A DNA stretch of 5,496 nt, taken from Candidatus Cloacimonadota bacterium. Its GTDB lineage: Bacteria > Cloacimonadota > Cloacimonadia > Cloacimonadales > TCS61. The DNA lies in contig JAUVKM010000170.1 of the NCBI GenBank assembly GCA_030596265.1, positions 1 to 5,496 of the forward strand, written 5' to 3'. The position numbers and the translations under genes are program-made. Below, piece by piece: positions 1-5,496 of this stretch; position 1 is the stretch's first letter; each line of letters opens with the position of its first letter. The notes below the pieces were generated by a model, which worked only from the letters and a program-made list of their open reading frames with translations, was not told the origin of the DNA and made no database searches.

Positions 1-1934
1 ATTTGGAAGTAATCATTCGGTGAGCAGCTTCTTAATTGATAATAAAGAAATTCTTCCCCATCTTCATTTACCGAAGATATTTGATAGGTGTAAATCAAGC
101 CATTTTCTACACCTGCATCAAAATAGGAATATTCTTCATATGGATTTTGAGTTCCTGCTAATTCCGGATTAGTAGTCCAGCTATCAATCTGGATAAATTC
201 TTCTTCTGGTAGTTTTCTGTAGATATTAAATCCCATATTTCCACTTTGTTGTACTGCTGTCCATTTAATATTGGCTTCAGAATCAAGTCCAATTGCAACT
301 AGATCAGTAATTCGTGCAGGTGAAGTGAAAACTTCCAATTCTACAGAGAGGGGAGAATAATTTCCATTTTTATCTACAGCACGTATTTGAAAAAAGTAAT
401 TACTATTTAGATCTAGATAGTTAATTCGATGAGAATTTTTCAATGGACTGGCAAAAGTTAAAACATCATCTCGATCAATTATTGTATAATTGTTAGGGTT
501 TATAGGCTCATTTGCAAAGAAAATTTCGTATGTATGGAAATCGTAGGAAGAAATAGGGTCCCAAATAAGGTCAATTGAATCATGATCGATCTCAATTGCT
601 GCAAAGCCCTGGGGAGTTAATGGCGTAATGCCATCATCAAGTTCCAAAGTAACAGGCAAGATTTCCGTCATTGTATCTACCCAGTACGAATAATAAGATA
701 ATGTTTTATCAAAAAGCATATCCATTTGGAACATATTGGTTTCCGGATCAAATCCGTAGAACCAGTGATAATTTTCTTCCGATTCTTCGTAACAGCCCGG
801 AAGTTCGTCCATTTCCAAATGGAAGAAAGGATCAAAAACATCATAGCTGTTCCAATATGAATAAGTATAAAGTTTTTGTTTATTTCCGCTATATCCAGGA
901 AGGTCTACATTATCATTTACCGGATACGGATCTCCTTCCCAATTATAGAATAGAAAATCATAAATGGAATAATATACCGAATAATAATCGTTCAGTAAAA
1001 CATCTGTATTAGAACCTATTGTATTCTGCGGAATTACAACATGATCCGATGCATTTATCATATCAAGATGCAAATCAGATAGATCTCTAATAGGAAGGTT
1101 GGGGCAAGTGTGCATTGCCGAGATCTGATTATCCGGATGATCATCATGTCTGTTCCAATCATAACTGTGTATTTGAGCGGAGAATTCTCTTCTGTCAAAA
1201 ATTTCTCTGATGTTATTACAAAATGACTTATATGCTACATTAAAAACTACATCATCATTTCTAGAAGGATCACACAAAGATTTAGAATTGAGATAACTTC
1301 CTTGATTCGTCCACAATACTTCTCTGCCTGCACCTGAGATAAGCAAAAATTTAGCATTCCAGTCTTCAAAACATTTATACCCGATTACAGATGATATGAA
1401 ATCATCATTCGGGTGTGGAACAGTTACTATTACCGGATTTGTTGATTGTGGATTATGAATGAATAGTCCCCAACCATAATCAAAAGAACCTAGTTCATCA
1501 TCATAAGTATCAATAGTTTCATTTCCATCATAATACTCATAATTCAAAACTTCACGCAAGAGGTAATAGGTGTTTCCTGTATCAGTATCATTAAATTCTA
1601 CAACATGATAAGGAAAATCATAAAGATCCAGTATACTTTGTGTTGCAAAATAATTTCCTGCTAGAAAGGCATCGATGACATATTGCCATTGTTCCAGCAT
1701 ACTTTCATCCGGTAATATAAATGTGCCAAATCCTTCTGATTGTACATCCCAGGGTGAGTATAAATTATAACCTTCATCTGCAATCCCTTCTACAACATGA
1801 GATATCCAATTATCATATTCACATTCCTCTGCATTTCCATACAGAAAATCTGTGAATGATGCAGTTTCAACTATTATCGAAGCTGCATTTATCCATACCA
1901 ACATGGATATGATAAAAAAAAATAATTTCTTCAT
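1..1934 (-). CDS. Exported FN3-containing protein with putative metal-hydrolase N-terminal domain (3' end outside window)
   Basis: The frame is open from ATG at 1934 to the left edge: 644 complete codons plus two bases, with no stop or frameshift when translated by hand. The start is supported by GGAG seven bases upstream (plus-strand 1942-1945). Residues 1-18 form a signal peptide (MKKLFFFFIISMLVWINA), so the product is exported. Residues about 25-425 form one domain. Its ordered motifs are VTVPHPNDDF (171-179, H174/D177), GAGREV (201-206, R204), QIHSYDW (254-260, H256) and FHLEMDEL (371-378, E374). This order resembles M14 zinc carboxypeptidases (HxxE, HSY, late catalytic Glu) and the related N-formylglutamate amidohydrolases (PHxG, HS, QxE). 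The family is inferred, not established. Two fibronectin-III-like domains follow, at about 438-540 (Trp in LIWDP, YFFQIRAVDKNGNYSP) and about 541 to the edge (IKWTAVQQSGNMGFNIYRK). By analogy with its neighbour, a sorting tail probably lies beyond the window. It is divergent from the 2128 gene. No convincing promoter was found. Confidence 0.92.
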   Translation of the reverse strand, partial: MKKLFFFIISMLVWINAASIIVETASFTDFLYGNAEECEYDNWISHVVEGIADEGYNLYSPWDVQSEGFGTFILPDESMLEQWQYVIDAFLAGNYFATQSILDLYDFPYHVVEFNDTDTGNTYYLLREVLNYEYYDGNETIDTYDDELGSFDYGWGLFIHNPQSTNPVIVTVPHPNDDFISSVIGYKCFEDWNAKFLLISGAGREVLWTNQGSYLNSKSLCDPSRNDDVVFNVAYKSFCNNIREIFDRREFSAQIHSYDWNRHDDHPDNQISAMHTCPNLPIRDLSDLHLDMINASDHVVIPQNTIGSNTDVLLNDYYSVYYSIYDFLFYNWEGDPYPVNDNVDLPGYSGNKQKLYTYSYWNSYDVFDPFFHLEMDELPGCYEESEENYHWFYGFDPETNMFQMDMLFDKTLSYYSYWVDTMTEILPVTLELDDGITPLTPQGFAAIEIDHDSIDLIWDPISSYDFHTYEIFFANEPINPNNYTIIDRDDVLTFASPLKNSHRINYLDLNSNYFFQIRAVDKNGNYSPLSVELEVFTSPARITDLVAIGLDSEANIKWTAVQQSGNMGFNIYRKLPEEEFIQIDSWTTNPELAGTQNPYEEYSYFDAGVENGLIYTYQISSVNEDGEEFLYYQLRSCSPNDYFQ

Positions 1935-2069
1935 TTACTCACTCCAATTATACGGATGTAATTATGCGGCTATCTGTCAAATAATTTTTGTTTCTTTATT
2001 ACTATGAACTTGACATTAATGAGATTATTTTAAGCTGTGCTGACAGTAATGTTATTTTAGCTATTTAGC

Positions 2070-2085
2070 TGGAATAATAGTTGCA
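2070..2085 (+). promoter_or_regulatory. Candidate sigma-54 (-24/-12) promoter of the 2128 gene
   Basis: The element reads TGGAATAATAGTTGCA. Against the sigma-54 consensus TGGCACG-N4-TTGCW it keeps TGG, the A of the -24 half, and a perfect TTGCA. The essential GG (2071-2072) and GC (2083-2084) have the required spacing, 12 bases from first G to first G. It mismatches the consensus at three positions in the CACG part. Transcription would start near 2096, giving a leader of about 31 bases before the ATG at 2128. A short palindrome, AGCTA-TT-TAGCT (2059-2070), abuts its upstream side. No sigma-70 promoter with correct spacing was evident here. This is a pattern match only. Confidence 0.5.
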
Positions 2086-2117
2086 TAATAAAAAAAGGTT
2101 AAATAAAATTTAGTTGT

Positions 2118-2122
2118 GGGAG
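2118..2122 (+). promoter_or_regulatory. Shine-Dalgarno that sets the start of the 2128 gene
   Basis: GGGAG lies five bases before ATG 2128. An in-frame GTG at 2116 would add four residues, but this ribosome site would then fall inside the coding sequence and nothing comparable precedes the GTG. The ATG also yields a cleaner signal peptide (MQKEKLFLL...). The ATG start is therefore preferred. Confidence 0.8.
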
Positions 2123-2127
2123 TAATA

Positions 2128-5100
2128 ATGCAAAAAGAAAAATTATTTTTATTAGTTTTATTGATATCAATATCAACATTGATCTTAGCTCAAGATTTTG
2201 AAGGATTTGAATCTGGAAACTTTTCTACTTATGAATGGCAATTGAGTGGAGATGCAAACTGGTTTGTTACAAATAGCAATCCTTATGAAGGGACTTATTG
2301 CGCTCAGGGTGGGGATATCAACGATTATGGGGTTACTACTTTAGAAGTTACGAGAGATATAACTGATAATGGAACGATCAGCTTTTATTGGAAAGTTGAT
2401 AGTGAAAATAATTACGATTATCTTACATTTTATCTTGATGGAACTGAGATTCAAGAAATATCAGGTACTGTTGGTTGGATTCAAGTTACGACCAATGTTT
2501 CTTCCGGTTCACATACTTTTAAATGGGAGTATAGTAAGGATCTTAGCATTTCTACCGGAGCAGATACCGGATGGATCGATAATATTATTTTCCCCCCAAC
2601 AATTACTTACGATAACGACCTCGCAGGAATGAGTATAACAGGTAACACAGTAATTAATGCCGGTAATACTGAAAACTATGATATAACAGTAAAAAATGTT
2701 GGAAACAATACCCAAAATTCTTATACAGTTAAATTGTATAAAAATAATGATGAAGAATTAAGCTCGATAGACATTAATCAGACAATCGCTCCTGATGAAA
2801 CTGTTGTTCACAGTCTTGTTTGGAACGTTCCTGCAAATGAACCCATTGGTACGGTTGAAGTTTATGGAAAAGTAATTTTAACTGGGGATGAGAATAGTAA
2901 TAATGATGAGACAAATACTCTAAATGTGGAGGTCTTTCCACCGGGAATTTTAGAGATAACGGTTGGAGATGGAACTGATCTGAATACCAGAACACCACTT
3001 AGCTTTCAGTATAAGAACAGTCTTACCGAAATAATTTATTTTGCTGATGAATTGGTAGGTGCAGAAGGAATGATAACGGCGCTTACATATTACAATAATT
3101 TTACCACTAATCTGATCAATAAACCAACGGCAATCTGGCTGGGAGAGACTACACAAACGAATCTAACAGATGGATGGATACCGTCAACATCGTTGACAGA
3201 AGTTTTCAATGGTACTGTTTCTTATCCTTCAGGTACAAATGCTATAACCATTGAACTTACGACTCCTTATTTTTACAATGGTGAAAATTTAGTCGTGATG
3301 GCTTTTCGTCCAATGGATACCCAAAATTATGGAACAACTGATTTTTTCTTCCATGATATCACACCGGAGCATATTGATAGAACAAGATATGAGCGCGATG
3401 ATTATATTGTGCTTGATCCGGCAAATCCGCCGGAGATTAGTTATACAAATGAATATTTTGCTAATACGACCTTCACTTTTTTTCTGGGTGCTATGGGCGA
3501 AGTAGAAGGGTATGTTTATGATGATAATAATAATCCGTTAGAAGGAGCTCAAGTAACTATCGAGGAGACTCAAACCGTTACTTATACAAATAATCAGGGA
3601 TATTATCACTTTGGGAATGTGATTACGGGAGTATATAATTTTACAGCGTATTTAACGGGTTATTCTCCTCAAACTATAATCGATGAAGTTTTTGAAGATG
3701 AAATAACACAAGTAGATTTTAATCTTATCCCACTTGGAACGGTATCGGTTTCCGGTCATGTTGTTGGAAGTGATCTTCCTGAAGTAGGGTTGGAGAATGC
3801 TTTAGTAGAAATTACCGGATTTGAAAATTATCAAACAACTACAGACAACAATGGCGATTTTGTTATTGAGGATGTTTATACAAATGTTACTTATGATATT
3901 ATTATTATCTATGAAGGTTATGATAATTATATTGATGAAATATCTGTTGGTAGTTCACCTTTGGATCTGGGAACAATAATTTTAAACGAAATCGCATATC
4001 CGCCTGGAAATGTTCAAGCTATACAGAATCCGGATGGAACTGAAGTGGCTCTTTCATGGAGTTCTCCCGGACAGGGTGGTGGTGAATTTCGTTATGATGA
4101 TGGTGAATATGATTACTTATTAGGCTATAATTCAACTCCTCCAAATGCTGTCTTTGGAGCTGTTCATCCAAATATTTCCGTAGTGCAGGAAATTCAATGG
4201 TATCTCAGTTCAGAATATGGTTCTCACAATCAGGTTAAACTATATCTTTTTGGATTGAATGAAGATAATCTACCAAATGCTGATGTAGTTTTATATGAAT
4301 CAGGTTTTTTAGATAATATTGATGATGAATGGAATAGCCATTACATTACCATTTCGGTAGAAGCTTATGAAGGTTTTTTTGTGGGCGTTTCTACACCTAA
4401 TGAATATACCTCTATAGGAATGGATGATGGAGTTGGAGAACCCTGGGAATTTCAGTCTGGAACTCAATTTTGTAAAGAAGATTGGACATCACCTGGTGCC
4501 TGGACTGATGTTCTTACATTTGGTCCCAATTATGAACGTAATTTTTTAATCCGCGCCTATGGAATTAATTTTGGAAATACGCTTGCGGAGAATATTGATT
4601 TTCCTGAGGCAAAATATAGAAACAATATATCAGAAAACAGATCATTTGAATCTTATAATGTTTACAGATTTCATGACTATCAGCATGGTTATCCTAATAG
4701 TTGGGAACTTATTGCAGAAGGAGTTGAAGATACAGTTTATATAGATCTCGATTGGATAAATATTCCCAATGATACATATCAATTTGCTGTAAGATCTATT
4801 TATACCAACGGAATAGAATCATTACCGGCATTCTCAACACTTATAATTAAAACTTCTGCTTCTGCCGATAACCTAACGCATTTAGTAACTCAACTTATTG
4901 CCAATTATCCCAATCCGTTCAATCCCATAACAACAATCTCGTTTGCATTAAACACAGAAAACACTGAATTGACCGAATTAGTAATCTATAATATTAAGGG
5001 TCAGAAAGTGAAACAGCTTGTCACTACTCAACTCTCATCTGGTCAGCACTCTGTGGTTTGGAATGGAACCGATCAAGATAGTAAACCGGTTTCTTCCGGA

Positions 5101-5169
5101 GTTTATTTCTATCGATTGAACGTTGATGGTAAAACAATTAGAACCAAAAGAATGTTGTTATTAAAATAG
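2128..5169 (+). CDS. Large modular exported protein with FlgD-like / T9SS type A sorting tail
   Basis: The product has 1013 residues from ATG 2128. Residues 1-21 are a signal peptide ending LILA, before QDFEGFE. Modules follow in order. Residues 22-157 are a MAM/concanavalin-like beta-sandwich (FESGNF, ISFYWKVDSE, GWIDNIIFP). Residues 160-271 resemble CARDB (ITVKNVGNNTQNSYTVKLY, NNDETNTLNV). Residues 274-455 are an unassigned beta-sandwich of a kind seen in FCB surface proteins. Residues 457-536 and 537-622 are two carboxypeptidase-regulatory-like domains (GEVEGYVYD...PLEGAQVTIE; VSGHVVGSD...NALVEITG). From about 625 an FN3-like region begins (PPGNVQAIQNP, VALSW). It is interrupted at about 653-811 by a domain starting FRYDDGEYDYLLGY and resumes near 835 (FESYNVYRF, TYQFAVRS). 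Residues 922-1013 form the tail (NYPNPFNPITTISF, YNIKGQKVKQL, SSGVYFYRLN, TKRMLLLK). Such tails direct export by type IX secretion in Bacteroidetes. No catalytic motif was recognised, so adhesion, binding or scaffolding is the likely role; the ligand is unknown. Confidence 0.95.
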   Translation: MQKEKLFLLVLLISISTLILAQDFEGFESGNFSTYEWQLSGDANWFVTNSNPYEGTYCAQGGDINDYGVTTLEVTRDITDNGTISFYWKVDSENNYDYLTFYLDGTEIQEISGTVGWIQVTTNVSSGSHTFKWEYSKDLSISTGADTGWIDNIIFPPTITYDNDLAGMSITGNTVINAGNTENYDITVKNVGNNTQNSYTVKLYKNNDEELSSIDINQTIAPDETVVHSLVWNVPANEPIGTVEVYGKVILTGDENSNNDETNTLNVEVFPPGILEITVGDGTDLNTRTPLSFQYKNSLTEIIYFADELVGAEGMITALTYYNNFTTNLINKPTAIWLGETTQTNLTDGWIPSTSLTEVFNGTVSYPSGTNAITIELTTPYFYNGENLVVMAFRPMDTQNYGTTDFFFHDITPEHIDRTRYERDDYIVLDPANPPEISYTNEYFANTTFTFFLGAMGEVEGYVYDDNNNPLEGAQVTIEETQTVTYTNNQGYYHFGNVITGVYNFTAYLTGYSPQTIIDEVFEDEITQVDFNLIPLGTVSVSGHVVGSDLPEVGLENALVEITGFENYQTTTDNNGDFVIEDVYTNVTYDIIIIYEGYDNYIDEISVGSSPLDLGTIILNEIAYPPGNVQAIQNPDGTEVALSWSSPGQGGGEFRYDDGEYDYLLGYNSTPPNAVFGAVHPNISVVQEIQWYLSSEYGSHNQVKLYLFGLNEDNLPNADVVLYESGFLDNIDDEWNSHYITISVEAYEGFFVGVSTPNEYTSIGMDDGVGEPWEFQSGTQFCKEDWTSPGAWTDVLTFGPNYERNFLIRAYGINFGNTLAENIDFPEAKYRNNISENRSFESYNVYRFHDYQHGYPNSWELIAEGVEDTVYIDLDWINIPNDTYQFAVRSIYTNGIESLPAFSTLIIKTSASADNLTHLVTQLIANYPNPFNPITTISFALNTENTELTELVIYNIKGQKVKQLVTTQLSSGQHSVVWNGTDQDSKPVSSGVYFYRLNVDGKTIRTKRMLLLK

Positions 5170-5187
5170 ACACTGAAAAAATTATAT

Positions 5188-5228
5188 AAAATAAGCCTAT
5201 CCTGTTATTAATGGATAGGCTTATTTTT
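5188..5228 (+). terminator. Intrinsic terminator after the 2128 gene
   Basis: A perfect 15-base-pair inverted repeat (arms 5188-5202 and 5213-5227, core ATAAGCCTATCC / GGATAGGCTTAT) encloses a 10-base loop. It runs into a T tract at 5224-5228 and begins 18 bases after the stop codon. Because the left arm starts with an A run, it could act in both directions. It separates the 2128 gene from the pilin gene, so the two are probably transcribed independently. Confidence 0.9.
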
Positions 5229-5370
5229 ATTTACCAAACTTATTTTAAAAAAATTGACTAGCTAATTCAACTTCCGAAATATTCGAAAATTTTACTTATA
5301 AATATAATACAGTTTGTAATATTAAATATATGAAATAAAACTTGCAAAAAAAAGGAAGAAACAAATTTCT

Positions 5371-5386
5371 CGGAACAGAATTTGCA
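5371..5386 (+). promoter_or_regulatory. Candidate sigma-54 (-24/-12) promoter of the pilin-like gene
   Basis: The element reads CGGAACAGAATTTGCA. Against TGGCACG-N4-TTGCW it keeps GG (5372-5373), the A and C of the -24 half (5375-5376), and a perfect TTGCA (5382-5386). The GG-to-GC spacing is exactly that required. Transcription would begin near 5397, about 26 bases before ATG 5423. Type IV pilin genes in several phyla (Pseudomonas, Myxococcus, Geobacter) depend on sigma-54, which makes this match more credible. A possible activator site upstream is CGAA-ATA-TTCG (5275-5285). A TATAAT at 5303-5308 has no good -35 partner and would give a much longer leader. Confidence 0.55.
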
Positions 5387-5409
5387 TATATAGAAAATGA
5401 AAATAATTT

Positions 5410-5415
5410 AGGAGG
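5410..5415 (+). promoter_or_regulatory. Shine-Dalgarno of the pilin-like gene
   Basis: A full AGGAGG sits seven bases before ATG 5423. It fixes the start of a gene of which only 24 codons are visible and suggests strong translation, as expected for a major pilin. Confidence 0.9.
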
Positions 5416-5422
5416 ACGTATA

Positions 5423-5496
5423 ATGTTAAACAAATTACAAAATCAAAAAGGATTTAGTCTTATTGAGTTGTTAGTTGTTGTTGTGATTATTGCCAT
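5423..5496 (+). CDS. Type IV pilin or pseudopilin, N-terminus only (cut by right edge)
   Basis: Twenty-four codons plus two bases are visible, encoding MLNKLQNQKGFSLIELLVVV followed by VIIA. This is a class III (prepilin) signal: a short basic leader of ten residues ending in Gly, processed by a PilD-type prepilin peptidase before Phe11. The mature protein would begin FSLIE, with the conserved Glu at mature position 5, and continue as the hydrophobic N-terminal helix that anchors and packs pilins in the inner membrane. The visible part cannot separate a major pilin (PilA/PilE-like) from a type II secretion pseudopilin (GspG/H-like). The perfect ribosome site and candidate sigma-54 promoter lean slightly towards a major pilin. 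It follows a strong terminator, so it is probably the first gene of its own transcript. Confidence 0.93.
   Translation, partial: MLNKLQNQKGFSLIELLVVVVIIA

Noticed and set aside
671..1012. Plus-strand open frame of 113 codons
   Set aside because: It lies wholly opposite the continuous minus-strand coding frame, has no ribosome site, and its product has no recognisable features; it is a shadow.
1947..1980. TTGACA (minus strand, 1975-1980) and TATAAT (1947-1952) upstream of the minus-strand gene
   Set aside because: Both hexamers are perfect, but the spacer is 22 bases, and the TATAAT lies so close to the ribosome site that transcription would start at or inside it. Not a convincing sigma-70 promoter.
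2116..2127. GTG start four codons upstream of ATG 2128
   Set aside because: The only good Shine-Dalgarno (2118-2122) would be inside the coding region, and it serves the ATG with ideal spacing.
2509..3156. Three minus-strand and nested plus-strand small open frames within the 2128 gene
   Set aside because: They overlap a continuous, domain-rich coding sequence, have low-complexity or implausible products, and lack ribosome sites.
5258..5265. TAGCTA shared between the two intergenic regions (also at 2058-2063) as a common operator
   Set aside because: The hexamer is self-complementary and AT-rich, and its distance to the -24 element differs greatly (about 7 versus about 106 bases). Chance is the simpler explanation.
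5254..5308. TTGACT (5254-5259) and TATAAT (5303-5308) as a sigma-70 promoter of the pilin gene
   Set aside because: They are 43 bases apart and so cannot pair. At 17 bases from TTGACT there is only AAATAT, and no good -35 lies upstream of the TATAAT.

Overview
The window is AT-rich DNA (roughly one third G+C by eye) from a bacterium. Two large genes encode exported, multi-domain surface or secreted proteins, and a third gene runs off the right edge and encodes a type IV pilin-like protein. The complete protein ends in a NYPNPFNP...SGVYFYRL...TKRMLLLK tail, the FlgD-Ig-like / type IX secretion 'type A sorting' C-terminus common in the Fibrobacteres-Chlorobi-Bacteroidetes (FCB) superphylum and its candidate phyla. 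The tail, low G+C, N/D/Y-rich beta-sandwich proteins and strong Shine-Dalgarno sites fit a Cloacimonadota-like or related FCB lineage. That placement is inference; the window holds no phylogenetic marker.

Layout. (1) Positions 1-1934, minus strand: a 5'-complete, 3'-truncated gene of at least 644 codons. It has a signal peptide, an N-terminal domain of about 400 residues with motifs resembling M14 / N-formylglutamate amidohydrolase-type metal hydrolases (HPND, HSY, HLEMDE), and then two fibronectin-III-like domains. (2) Positions 1935-2127: a divergent intergenic region with a good sigma-54 type -24/-12 element facing right. (3) Positions 2128-5169, plus strand: a 1013-residue modular exported protein with a signal peptide, a MAM-like beta-sandwich, a CARDB-like domain, a further beta-sandwich, two carboxypeptidase-regulatory-like domains, an FN3 region with a large insertion, and the FlgD/T9SS-type tail. 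(4) Positions 5188-5228: a strong intrinsic terminator. (5) Positions 5229-5422: an intergenic region with a second -24/-12 element. (6) Position 5423 to the right edge: the start of a gene with the class III prepilin signal GFSLIELLVVVVIIA.

The most interesting signal is regulatory. Both rightward genes are preceded, about 40 bases before the start codon, by elements with GG and GC dinucleotides at exact sigma-54 spacing and an intact TTGCA -12 box. Sigma-54 control of type IV pilin genes is well known. The same element type in front of the sorting-tail protein suggests that pilus and exported-protein production share a regulator. No mobile element, CRISPR array, tRNA or rRNA was seen.
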